A DNA stretch of 64,000 bases, from NCBI RefSeq assembly GCF_000282455.1, contig NZ_AKJG01000096.1, positions 26,322 through 90,321 of the forward strand, written 5' to 3'. Shown piece by piece: positions 35,953 to 43,834 of the stretch. Source of the DNA: Pseudomonas sp. GM74 (GTDB taxonomy: Bacteria > Pseudomonadota > Gammaproteobacteria > Pseudomonadales > Pseudomonadaceae). The number at the start of each line of letters is the position of its first letter. Position 1 is the stretch's first letter. Both the position numbers and the translations under genes were made by a program. The notes under the pieces are model-generated. The model worked only from the letters and a program-made list of their open reading frames with translations. It was not told the DNA's origin and did no database searches.

Positions 35953-36312
35953 AGCACACCGCTGTACCTGTGGGAGCGAGCTTGCTCGCGATGAGGCCCT
36001 ATCAGTCAATACTGATGTCGACTGACAGTCCGCTATCGCGAGCAAGCTCGCTCCCACAGGGTTCTCCATCAGTCGTTGAACCGTGCGCATATCCAATAGC
36101 GACGTGCCTGACGAGCCGCTTATACCGTTACTTGTGGCTTGTAGCTGACCCCTTGCCACTGCGTTTGCCAAAACGCGCCATCCTTGTAGGGCAATCCCTA
36201 CCCCCAGCCTTCCATCCGGCTGAGGCCAATCTCTCTTGCACCCCGATTTGCGCGGTCCCCGGCGTCCACTAGGCTTAGTCCCACAGCAGTCATCAATAAC
36301 AAAGGTGTGGGT
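35953..36312 (+). promoter_or_regulatory. Intergenic region before the transporter operon
   Basis: 360 bases without a gene. It holds a REPIN-like doublet (35967-36060), a single CTTGTGGCTTGTAGCTGA fragment near 36132 that resembles the non-REP repeat family, and presumably the AgtR-controlled promoter. TAGGCTTAG near 36270-36280 is a poor -10 candidate; no clear -35 was seen. Confidence 0.45.
35967..36060. repeat. REP doublet (REPIN-like)
   Basis: CCTGTGGGAGCGAGCTTGCT at the left and the inverted unit ending CGCTCCCACAGG at the right form perfect outer arms, with a spacer of about 40 bases carrying a small ATCAGTCAATACTGAT palindrome. Confidence 0.9.
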
Positions 36313-37437
36313 ATGAGCCAGGTCGATTCAAGCGCAGGGGCCAATGATGTTCTGGTCAGCTTTCGTGGAGTGCAGAAGAGCTACGACGGCGAGAACCTGA
36401 TCGTCAAGGACCTCAACCTGGACATTCGCAAAGGCGAATTCCTCACGTTGCTCGGGCCGTCCGGCTCCGGCAAGACCACCAGCCTGATGATGCTCGCCGG
36501 TTTCGAAACGCCGACCGCGGGCGAAATCCTGTTGGCCGGGCGTGCCATCAACAACGTGCCGCCGCACAAGCGCGACATCGGCATGGTGTTCCAGAACTAC
36601 GCACTGTTCCCGCACATGACGGTGGCCGAGAACCTGGCATTCCCGCTGACCGTGCGTGGAATGAACAAGAGCGACGTCAGTGCCCGGGTCAAGCGCGTGC
36701 TGAGCATGGTCCAGCTCGATGCCTTCGCCCAGCGTTACCCGGCGCAGCTCTCCGGCGGCCAGCAACAGCGTGTGGCATTGGCCCGGGCGCTGGTGTTCGA
36801 GCCGCAACTGGTGCTGATGGACGAACCTCTTGGCGCACTCGACAAACAACTGCGTGAACACATGCAGATGGAGATCAAGCATCTGCACCAGCGCCTGGGC
36901 GTCACCGTGGTCTACGTGACCCACGATCAGGGCGAAGCCTTGACCATGTCCGACCGTGTGGCGGTTTTCCACCAGGGCGAAATCCAGCAGATCGCGCCAC
37001 CGCGCACCCTCTACGAAGAGCCGAAGAACACCTTCGTCGCCAACTTCATCGGCGAGAACAACCGACTTAATGGCCGCCTGCACAGCCAAACCGGCGACCG
37101 TTGCATTGTCGAGCTCGGACGCGGCGAAAAGGTGGAGGCCCTGGCGGTCAACGTCGGCCAGACCGGTGAGCCGGTGACCCTGTCCATTCGTCCAGAGCGA
37201 GTGAGCCTCAATGGCTCCAGCGACCAATGCGTAAACCGCTTCTCCGGGCGAGTCGAGGAATTCATCTATCTGGGCGACCACGTCCGGGTTCGCATGGAAG
37301 TCTGCGGCAAGACTGACTTCTTCGTGAAACAGCCGATTGCCGAGCTTGATCCCTCGCTCGCCGTCGGCGACGTGGTACCGCTTGGCTGGCAGGTCGAGCA
37401 CGTTCGTGCACTCGATCCCCTTCTAGAGGCGAACTGA
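36313..37437 (+). CDS. agtA: ABC transporter ATP-binding protein AgtA (PotA-type)
   Basis: This 374-residue ATPase belongs to the polyamine/opine/amino-acid importer family. Motifs: Walker A GPSGSGKTT, Q-loop FQNYALF, signature LSGGQQQR, Walker B LVLMDEPLGALD, switch THD. The C-terminal TOBE-like domain runs from about residue 240. It powers uptake through AgtC and AgtD. AAAGG at 36301-36305 supports the ATG at 36313. Substrate (5-aminovalerate or 4-aminobutyrate) is inferred from synteny with P. aeruginosa agtABCD. Confidence 0.87.
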   Translation: MSQVDSSAGANDVLVSFRGVQKSYDGENLIVKDLNLDIRKGEFLTLLGPSGSGKTTSLMMLAGFETPTAGEILLAGRAINNVPPHKRDIGMVFQNYALFPHMTVAENLAFPLTVRGMNKSDVSARVKRVLSMVQLDAFAQRYPAQLSGGQQQRVALARALVFEPQLVLMDEPLGALDKQLREHMQMEIKHLHQRLGVTVVYVTHDQGEALTMSDRVAVFHQGEIQQIAPPRTLYEEPKNTFVANFIGENNRLNGRLHSQTGDRCIVELGRGEKVEALAVNVGQTGEPVTLSIRPERVSLNGSSDQCVNRFSGRVEEFIYLGDHVRVRMEVCGKTDFFVKQPIAELDPSLAVGDVVPLGWQVEHVRALDPLLEAN

Positions 37438-37485
37438 TCGCCCCGGCAATACCAACACCAACCCTGCACGTGGAGAGAACAATAA

Positions 37486-38529
37486 ATGTTGAGATCCCTG
37501 AAATTCACCGCTTTGGCACTGGGCATGATGGGCGCGGCACACGCAATGGCGGCCGGCCCGGACCTGACCGTGGTGTCCTTTGGTGGCGCGAACAAGGCGG
37601 CTCAGGTCAAAGCCTTCTACGCACCGTGGGAAGCGGCAGGCAATGGCAAGATCGTGGCCGGCGAGTACAACGGCGAAATGGCCAAGGTCAAGGCCATGGT
37701 CGATACCAAGAGCGTGTCCTGGGATCTGGTAGAGGTTGAATCGCCGGAGCTGTCCCGTGGTTGCGACGAGGACATGTTCGAGCAGCTTGATCCGAAGTTG
37801 TTCGGCAAGACCGAAGACTACGTCAAGGGCGCTATTCAGCCTTGCGGCGTGGGTTTCTTCGTGTGGTCGACCGTGCTGGCCTACAACGCCGACAAACTGA
37901 AAAGCGCACCGACCAGTTGGGTGGATTTCTGGGACACCAAGCAGTTCCCGGGCAAGCGTGGCCTTCGTAAGGGCGCCAAGTACACCCTGGAATTCGCACT
38001 GATGGCCGACGGCGTTGCACCGAAAGACGTCTACAAGGTGCTGGCCGGCAAGGACGGTCAGGACCGCGCGTTCAAGAAGCTCGATGAACTCAAGCCGAAC
38101 ATCCAGTGGTGGGAAGCCGGCGCACAACCGCCGCAATACCTCGCTTCCGGTGACGTGGTCATGAGCTCGGCCTACAACGGCCGGATCGCTGCCGTGCAGA
38201 AAGAAAGCAACCTGAAAGTGGTGTGGAACGGCGGCATCTACGACTTCGACGCATGGGCCATTCCAAAAGGTCTGGATGCCAAACGCGCCGAAGCTGCGAA
38301 GAAATTCATCGCCTACTCGGTACAGCCACAGCAACAGAAGACCTACTCGGAAAACATCGCCTACGGCCCGGCCAACACCCAGGCCGTACCCTTGCTGTCC
38401 AAGGATGTCCTGAAAGACATGCCGACCACCCCGGAAAACATCGCCAACCAGGTGCAGATCGACGTCAGCTTCTGGGCTGACAACGGCGAGCAACTGGAAC
38501 AGCGCTTCAACGCCTGGGCTGCCAAGTAA
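37486..38529 (+). CDS. agtB: Periplasmic solute-binding protein AgtB (PotD/PotF-type)
   Basis: This 347-residue precursor has a signal peptide (residues 1-22, ending AMA) and a PotD-like binding fold. It has VVSFGGANKAAQ at the start, GVGFFVWSTVLAYNADKL, and the hinge-region PTSWVDFWDTKQFPGKRGL. It delivers the ligand to the AgtC/AgtD permease. It follows agtA by 48 bases with GGAGAG upstream of the start. A REP doublet separates it from agtC. Confidence 0.87.
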   Translation: MLRSLKFTALALGMMGAAHAMAAGPDLTVVSFGGANKAAQVKAFYAPWEAAGNGKIVAGEYNGEMAKVKAMVDTKSVSWDLVEVESPELSRGCDEDMFEQLDPKLFGKTEDYVKGAIQPCGVGFFVWSTVLAYNADKLKSAPTSWVDFWDTKQFPGKRGLRKGAKYTLEFALMADGVAPKDVYKVLAGKDGQDRAFKKLDELKPNIQWWEAGAQPPQYLASGDVVMSSAYNGRIAAVQKESNLKVVWNGGIYDFDAWAIPKGLDAKRAEAAKKFIAYSVQPQQQKTYSENIAYGPANTQAVPLLSKDVLKDMPTTPENIANQVQIDVSFWADNGEQLEQRFNAWAAK

Positions 38530-38550
38530 GACCGCACCGCGGGCTTACGC

Positions 38551-38642
38551 TGTAGGAGCGAGCTTGCTCGCGAAAGCAGTGGGTCAATCAACATAGATGT
38601 TGAATGTGATGGCCTCATCGCGAGCAAGCTCGCTCCCACAGG
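38551..38642. repeat. REP doublet inside the agt operon
   Basis: Two inverted REP units (TAGGAGCGAGCTTGCTCGCG and its mirror ending GCTCCCACA) with a spacer of about 45 bases lie between agtB and agtC. Such hairpins can stabilise the upstream mRNA; here that would favour the binding protein over the permeases. Confidence 0.9.
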
Positions 38643-38711
38643 TTGCGGTGTTTCAACACAACAGAGGTGGTTCTCTGCCTCTGTAACGATCAAAGATTCC
38701 CGGAGTACGTC

Positions 38712-39959
38712 ATGGCTATCGCCGTTCCCCTGAACGAGGGCACCAGCCCCACCTTGAAGCAGCGGCTCAAGCACGCCGAGCGGGTCAACCGCTGGAAAGC
38801 CCAGGCGTTGATCGCGCCGCTGGTGCTGTTTCTGTTGCTGGTGTTCCTGGTGCCGATCGTGGCGCTGCTCTACAAAAGCGTTGGCAATCCGGAAGTGGTC
38901 GGCGGCATGCCGCGCACCGTGACCGCCATCGCCAGTTGGGACGGCCGCGGCCTGCCCGCTGAACCGGTTTATAAAGCAGCGGCCGAAGACCTCGCCGAGG
39001 CTCGCAAGAATCAGACCCTGGGCGATCTGTCCAAGCGCCTGAACATGGAACTGGCCGGCTACCGCAGCCTGCTGACCAAAACCGCCCGCGCCTTGCCGCT
39101 CGCCACTGAGCCGGCTTCTTATAAAGAAGCGCTGGAAGGCCTCGATGAGCGTTGGGGCGACCCGGCCTACTGGCAAGCGGTGCGTCGCAACACCAGCAGC
39201 ATCACCCCGTATTACCTGTTGGCGGCTGTCGATCATCGCATCGACGACCTCGGCGAAATCGCTCCGGCCACTCCGGATCAGGCGATCTACCTCGACATCT
39301 TCGCCCGCACCTTCTGGATGGGTCTGATCATCACCGTGATCTGCCTGGTGCTGGCGTATCCCCTGGCTTACCTGCTGGCGAACCTGCCGTCGCGTCAGAG
39401 CAACCTGCTGATGATTCTGGTGCTGTTGCCGTTCTGGACCTCGATCCTGGTACGCGTCGCGGCGTGGATCGTGTTGCTGCAATCGGGTGGCCTGATCAAC
39501 AGCGGTCTGATGGCCATGGGGATCATCGATAAGCCGATCGAGCTGGTGTTCAACCGCGTCGGTGTCTACATCTCCATGGTGCACATCCTGCTGCCGTTCA
39601 TGATCCTGCCGATCTACAGCGTTATGAAAGGCATCTCGCCGACCTACATGCGCGCCGCGATTTCCCTCGGCTGCCATCCGTTCGCCAGCTTCTGGCGGGT
39701 GTACTTCCCGCAGACCTATGCCGGCGTCGGCGCCGGTTGCCTGTTGGTGTTCATCCTCGCCATCGGCTACTACATCACCCCGGCGTTGCTGGGCAGCCCG
39801 AACGATCAGATGGTCAGCTACTTTGTCGCCTTCTACACCAACACCAGCATCAACTGGGGCATGGCGACCGCACTCGGTGGGCTGCTGTTGCTCGCGACGG
39901 TCGTGCTTTATCTGATTTACAGCTGGCTGGTAGGCGCAAGCCGCCTGCGCCTGAGCTAA
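38712..39959 (+). CDS. agtC: ABC transporter permease AgtC (PotB-type)
   Basis: This 415-residue inner-membrane protein has a first helix (about residues 30-52), a large periplasmic-side insert (about 55-200) and a typical BPD_transp_1 core with about five helices. The EAA-like loop reads MRAAISLGCHPFASFWRVYFPQT. The long loop between helices 1 and 2 is larger than in PotB. The ATG at 38712 is supported by CGGAG at 38701-38705; the frame is open further upstream but lacks a ribosome site. It is followed 12 bases later by agtD. Confidence 0.88.
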   Translation: MAIAVPLNEGTSPTLKQRLKHAERVNRWKAQALIAPLVLFLLLVFLVPIVALLYKSVGNPEVVGGMPRTVTAIASWDGRGLPAEPVYKAAAEDLAEARKNQTLGDLSKRLNMELAGYRSLLTKTARALPLATEPASYKEALEGLDERWGDPAYWQAVRRNTSSITPYYLLAAVDHRIDDLGEIAPATPDQAIYLDIFARTFWMGLIITVICLVLAYPLAYLLANLPSRQSNLLMILVLLPFWTSILVRVAAWIVLLQSGGLINSGLMAMGIIDKPIELVFNRVGVYISMVHILLPFMILPIYSVMKGISPTYMRAAISLGCHPFASFWRVYFPQTYAGVGAGCLLVFILAIGYYITPALLGSPNDQMVSYFVAFYTNTSINWGMATALGGLLLLATVVLYLIYSWLVGASRLRLS

Positions 39960-39971
39960 GGGGAGAACGAA

Positions 39972-40796
39972 ATGCTGAGTCCTTACATGTCGCCCATCGA
40001 ACGGGTGTGGTTCTACAGCTTGCGGATTCTCTGCGGCTTGATTCTGTTGTTCCTGATCCTGCCGGTGCTGGTGATCATTCCGCTGTCGTTCAACTCCGGC
40101 AGCTTCCTGGTGTACCCGCTGCAGGGCTTCTCGCTGCAGTGGTATCACGACTTCTTCGCCTCGGCGGAGTGGATGCGCGCCCTGAAGAACAGCATCATCG
40201 TCGCCCCGGCGGCCACGGTGCTGGCGATGGTCTTCGGTACATTGGCGGCGATCGGCCTGACCCGGGGCGACTTCCCCGGCAAGGCGCTGGTGATGGCGCT
40301 GGTGATTTCACCGATGGTGGTGCCGGTGGTGATCATTGGTGTGGCCAGTTACCTGTTCTTTGCTCCACTGGGATTGGGTAACAGCTTCTTCTCGCTGATC
40401 GTGGTGCATGCGGTATTGGGTGTGCCGTTCGTGATCATTACCGTGTCGGCGACCTTGCAGGGGTTCAATCACAACCTGGTGCGGGCTGCTGCGAGCCTGG
40501 GTGCTTCGCCACTGACCACGTTCCGCCGTGTGACCTTGCCGCTGATTGCACCGGGCGTGATCTCCGGGGCGCTGTTTGCCTTCGCGACGTCGTTCGATGA
40601 GGTGGTGGTGACGCTGTTCCTCGCCGGCCCTGAACAAGCGACCCTGCCACGGCAGATGTTCAGCGGCATCCGCGAAAACCTCAGCCCGACCATCGCCGCC
40701 GCCGCGACGCTGCTGATTGCTTTCTCGGTGATCCTGCTGCTGACCCTGGAATGGCTACGTGGGCGTAGCGAGAAACTGCGTACTGCGCAGGTCTGA
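39972..40796 (+). CDS. agtD: ABC transporter permease AgtD (PotC-type)
   Basis: This 274-residue permease has six hydrophobic helices, beginning with a long N-terminal one (about 15-38), and an EAA loop VRAAASLGASPLTTFRRVTLP. It forms the second half of the transporter channel with AgtC. A GGGGAG ribosome site lies just before the start. A REP doublet follows. Confidence 0.88.
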   Translation: MLSPYMSPIERVWFYSLRILCGLILLFLILPVLVIIPLSFNSGSFLVYPLQGFSLQWYHDFFASAEWMRALKNSIIVAPAATVLAMVFGTLAAIGLTRGDFPGKALVMALVISPMVVPVVIIGVASYLFFAPLGLGNSFFSLIVVHAVLGVPFVIITVSATLQGFNHNLVRAAASLGASPLTTFRRVTLPLIAPGVISGALFAFATSFDEVVVTLFLAGPEQATLPRQMFSGIRENLSPTIAAAATLLIAFSVILLLTLEWLRGRSEKLRTAQV

Positions 40797-40814
40797 AGCC
40801 GAACCCGGTAAAAA

Positions 40815-40906
40815 TGTGGGAGCGGGCTTGCTCGCGAAAGCGGAGTGTCAGCTGATGTATTAGTTGAATGACACACCGCCTTCGCGAGCAAGCCCGCTCC
40901 CACAGG
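40815..40906. repeat. REP doublet (REPIN-like)
   Basis: TGTGGGAGCGGGCTTGCTCG and the inverted unit ending CCGCTCCCACA surround a spacer of about 40 bases, between agtD and the alcohol dehydrogenase gene. Confidence 0.9.
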
Positions 40907-41010
40907 GGCTTCCAGTGGACCATTAGTTCATTCACCGCCTGAATACCAGCCAACCCCAAATCCCCAGCTACTATTGTGCCCAGCTCCCCTACCTATAAGA
41001 GGCTGCGCAC

Positions 41011-42159
41011 ATGAGTCTTTCCTCTTTCAAAATCGCTCACAAACTGATCACCGGCGCAGGTGCCATCGAGCAACTGGCCGCCGAGCTGACACGTCTGGAC
41101 ATCGACAACCCGCTGATCGTCACCGACGCCGCTCTGGTCAAGTCCGGCACGGTAGAACTGGCACTGGCGCAGTTGGGCGAACGCAGTTACGAGATTTTCG
41201 ACAGGGTGTTGCCGGACCCTGAAATCGCCATCGTCGAAGATTGCATGCAGGTCTATCGCGACGGCGGGCATGACGGCTTGATTGGCCTCGGCGGCGGCAG
41301 TGCAATCGACATTGCCAAGAGCGTGGCGGCCTACGCCGGGTACCACGGTGCGCTGGAGGATCTGTTCGGTATCGATCAGGTCCCGCGCAAAGGCCCGCCG
41401 CTGATCGCCATCCCGACCACCGCTGGCACCGGTTCGGAAGTGACCAACGTCGCTATCCTTTCCGACAAGGTCGCGCAACTGAAGAAGGGCATTGTCAGCG
41501 ACTATCTGTTGCCCGATGTGGCGCTGGTCAGTCCGCAAATGACCCTGACCTGTCCGCGCGGCGTCACGGCGGCCAGCGGCGTCGATGCGCTGGTGCATGC
41601 CATCGAGTCCTATCTGTCGGTCAACGCCTCGCCGATTACCGATGCCCTGGCCATCGGCGCCATCAAGTTGATCGCCAAGGCTTTGCCCAAGGCCTACGCC
41701 AACCCGTCGAACCTGCAAGCCCGGGAAGACATGGCCACTGCCAGCCTGATGGCCGGCATGGCGTTCGGCAATGCCGGGGTCGGCGCGGTGCATGCGTTGG
41801 CGTATCCGCTGGGCGGGCGCTTCAACATTGCCCATGGCGTCAGTAATGCTTTGCTACTGCCCCATGTCATGACCTGGAACAAGATGGCCTGCATCGAACG
41901 CATGCAGGATATCGCCGAGGCCATGGGCGTGAAGACCGCTCATCTGAGTGTCAACGAAGCGGCCGACAAAGCCGTGCAAGCCATGACCGAGCTGTGTGCC
42001 GCCGTGGAAATTCCCCAGGGCCTGCGCAGTTTCGGTGTACCTGAGGACGCCATTGCGTCCATGGCCGTGGAAGCGGCGGGGATCGAGCGCCTGATGCGCA
42101 ATAACCCGCGCAAGTTGAGTGCCGTCGATATCGAGAAGATCTATCGCGCGGCGTACTAG
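41011..42159 (+). CDS. Iron-containing (group III) alcohol dehydrogenase
   Basis: This 382-residue NAD(P)-dependent enzyme has the cofactor loop GLGGGSAIDIAKSVA, TTAGTGSEVT, and the metal-ligand motifs GVDALVHAIESYLS (Asp and His) and GAVHALAYPLGGRF...AHG (two His). It oxidises an alcohol or reduces an aldehyde; the substrate cannot be read from sequence. It is not at this place in P. aeruginosa PAO1, where rpe follows the agt genes. A role with the products of 5-aminovalerate or 4-aminobutyrate breakdown is only a guess from position. Confidence 0.9.
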   Translation: MSLSSFKIAHKLITGAGAIEQLAAELTRLDIDNPLIVTDAALVKSGTVELALAQLGERSYEIFDRVLPDPEIAIVEDCMQVYRDGGHDGLIGLGGGSAIDIAKSVAAYAGYHGALEDLFGIDQVPRKGPPLIAIPTTAGTGSEVTNVAILSDKVAQLKKGIVSDYLLPDVALVSPQMTLTCPRGVTAASGVDALVHAIESYLSVNASPITDALAIGAIKLIAKALPKAYANPSNLQAREDMATASLMAGMAFGNAGVGAVHALAYPLGGRFNIAHGVSNALLLPHVMTWNKMACIERMQDIAEAMGVKTAHLSVNEAADKAVQAMTELCAAVEIPQGLRSFGVPEDAIASMAVEAAGIERLMRNNPRKLSAVDIEKIYRAAY

Positions 42160-42274
42160 AGGCTCTGCCGTTGATGGATGATGGCAAGGTCCAATCATCG
42201 CGCTCACGGTGCGCGCGTCAAAGCATGAGGTATACAATGCGCGCCATCGTGATTCTGCTCAGAAAAGGTGCGTC

Positions 42275-42949
42275 ATGCAGCCCTTCGTAATTGCTCCGTC
42301 GATTCTCTCCGCCGACTTCGCCCGCCTGGGTGAAGAAGTGGACAACGTCCTGGCCGCCGGCGCCGACTTCGTGCACTTCGATGTCATGGACAACCACTAC
42401 GTACCAAACCTGACCATCGGCCCGATGGTCTGCGCGGCGCTGCGCAAGTATGGCGTGACCGCGCCGATCGACGCGCACCTGATGGTCAGCCCGGTGGACC
42501 GCATCGTTGGCGACTTCATTGAAGCCGGCGCGACCTACATTACCTTCCACCCGGAAGCCACGCAGCATGTCGATCGTTCCCTGCAACTGATCCGCGAAGG
42601 CGGCTGCAAGTCGGGCCTGGTGTTCAACCCGGCGACCCCGCTGGACGTGCTCAAGCACGTGATGGACAAGGTCGACATGATCCTGCTGATGAGCGTCAAT
42701 CCAGGGTTCGGCGGGCAGAAGTTCATCCCCAGCACCCTCGACAAGCTGCGCGAAGCGCGGGCGTTGATCGATGCGTCGGGCCGTGACATTCGCCTGGAAA
42801 TCGACGGCGGCGTGAACGTGAACAACATTCGCGAAATCGCGGCGGCAGGCGCTGACACCTTCGTCGCCGGCTCGGCCATCTTCAATGCGCCGAACTATCA
42901 GGAAGTCATCGAGCAGATGCGTTCCGAACTGGCGCTGGCTCGCCCATGA
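42275..42949 (+). CDS. rpe: Ribulose-phosphate 3-epimerase
   Basis: This 224-residue TIM-barrel enzyme interconverts ribulose-5-phosphate and xylulose-5-phosphate in the pentose phosphate route. Motifs: IAPSILSADFARLGEEV, HFDVMDNHYVPNLTIGP, MSVNPGFGGQKFIP, LEIDGGVN and the phosphate-binding AGSAIF. The ATG at 42275 with AAAAGGTG upstream gives the standard start. It overlaps gph by 4 bases, forming rpe-gph-trpE as in other Pseudomonas. Confidence 0.97.
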   Translation: MQPFVIAPSILSADFARLGEEVDNVLAAGADFVHFDVMDNHYVPNLTIGPMVCAALRKYGVTAPIDAHLMVSPVDRIVGDFIEAGATYITFHPEATQHVDRSLQLIREGGCKSGLVFNPATPLDVLKHVMDKVDMILLMSVNPGFGGQKFIPSTLDKLREARALIDASGRDIRLEIDGGVNVNNIREIAAAGADTFVAGSAIFNAPNYQEVIEQMRSELALARP

Positions 42950-43764
42950 GCGGCTTTGAGCAGTTGTTCCCGGGGCAACTGCCGCGGCTGGTGATGTTCG
43001 ACCTGGACGGTACCTTGATCGACTCTGTCCCGGACCTGGCAGTGGCTGTGGACAAGATGCTGCTCAAACTCGGTCGCAAGCCCGCCGGTCTGGACGCGGT
43101 ACGCGAATGGGTCGGCAACGGCGCGCCGGTGCTGGTGCGTCGTGCGCTGGCTGGCGCTATCGATCATTCGGCGGTCGATAACCACGAGGCCGAACAGGCG
43201 CTGGAGTATTTCATGCAGGCTTATGGCGAGAGCCATGAGTTGACCGTGGTTTATCCCGGCGTGCGCGACACCCTCAAATGGCTGAAAAAGCAGGGCGTCG
43301 AGATGGCGCTGATCACCAACAAGCCGGAGCGTTTCGTCGCGCCGCTGCTGGACCAGATGAAAATCGGCCGTTATTTCCGCTGGATCATCGGCGGCGACAC
43401 CCTGCCACAGAAAAAACCCGACCCGGCCGCGCTGTTTTTCGTGATGAAAATGGCCAACATTCCGGCTTCGCAGTCGTTGTTTGTCGGCGATTCGCGCAGC
43501 GATGTGCTGGCGGCGAAAGCGGCGGGGGTCAAGTGCGTGGCCCTGAGCTACGGCTATAACCACGGTCGGCCGATCGCGGAAGAATCGCCGGCAATGGTGA
43601 TCGACGACCTGCGCAAACTAATTCCCGGTTGCCTGGATCCAGCCGCTGAGATAACGTTGGCCGACGCTGTCAAACCCCCTTCTGGAAACGCCATCGTGGT
43701 GGTCACTCGCAAACTCTGGATGAAAGTCATCAAGGCCCTGGCCCGCTGGCGTTGGCGCGCCTGA
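42946..43764 (+). CDS. gph: Phosphoglycolate phosphatase, with trpE leader sequence at its 3' end
   Basis: This 272-residue HAD phosphatase removes phosphate from 2-phosphoglycolate. It has FDLDGTLIDSVPDL, LITNKPERF, the Lys in QKKPDPAALF and FVGDSRSDVLAA. The catalytic domain ends near residue 225; the last roughly 45 residues are an extension. Its final 22 codons coincide in frame with a likely trpE leader peptide and share the TGA at 43762-43764. The C-terminus is thus the basic, Trp-containing ALARWRWRA. See the separate leader entry. Confidence 0.95.
   Translation: MSGFEQLFPGQLPRLVMFDLDGTLIDSVPDLAVAVDKMLLKLGRKPAGLDAVREWVGNGAPVLVRRALAGAIDHSAVDNHEAEQALEYFMQAYGESHELTVVYPGVRDTLKWLKKQGVEMALITNKPERFVAPLLDQMKIGRYFRWIIGGDTLPQKKPDPAALFFVMKMANIPASQSLFVGDSRSDVLAAKAAGVKCVALSYGYNHGRPIAEESPAMVIDDLRKLIPGCLDPAAEITLADAVKPPSGNAIVVVTRKLWMKVIKALARWRWRA
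43696..43764 (+). CDS. Candidate trpE leader peptide nested in frame in gph
   Basis: A 22-codon reading from GTG 43696 to TGA 43762-43764 ends in VIKALARWRWRA, with Trp codons at 43717, 43747 and 43753. It aligns without gaps, codon for codon, with the leader before trpG (47570-47638), which is also 22 codons and starts with GTG. Both run into a GCCGG/CCGGC hairpin. Attenuation of trpE and trpGDC has been reported in P. putida. Because it lies inside gph in the same frame, it may be translated from its own start, as the gph tail, or both. An internal ATG at 43720 is an alternative start. Confidence 0.7.
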   Translation: MVVTRKLWMKVIKALARWRWRA

Positions 43765-43774
43765 CTTGATTCTG

Positions 43775-43788
43775 GCCGGTTATCCGGC
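43775..43788 (+). terminator. trpE attenuator hairpin
   Basis: GCCGG-TTAT-CCGGC lies 10 bases beyond the leader stop and is followed by GCGTTTGC, a short T stretch. GGCGCG just at and after the hairpin can instead pair with CGCGCC at the leader stop, a possible competing structure. Confidence 0.5.
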
Positions 43789-43834
43789 GCGTTTGCATAC
43801 CTGACTGTTCGACCCTCAAGCCACGAGGCACCTC

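Noticed and set aside
35967..36060. Repeated GTGGGAGC units considered as a CRISPR array
   Set aside because: Units occur in inverted pairs at scattered intergenic sites, without regular spacers or cas genes; they are REP elements.
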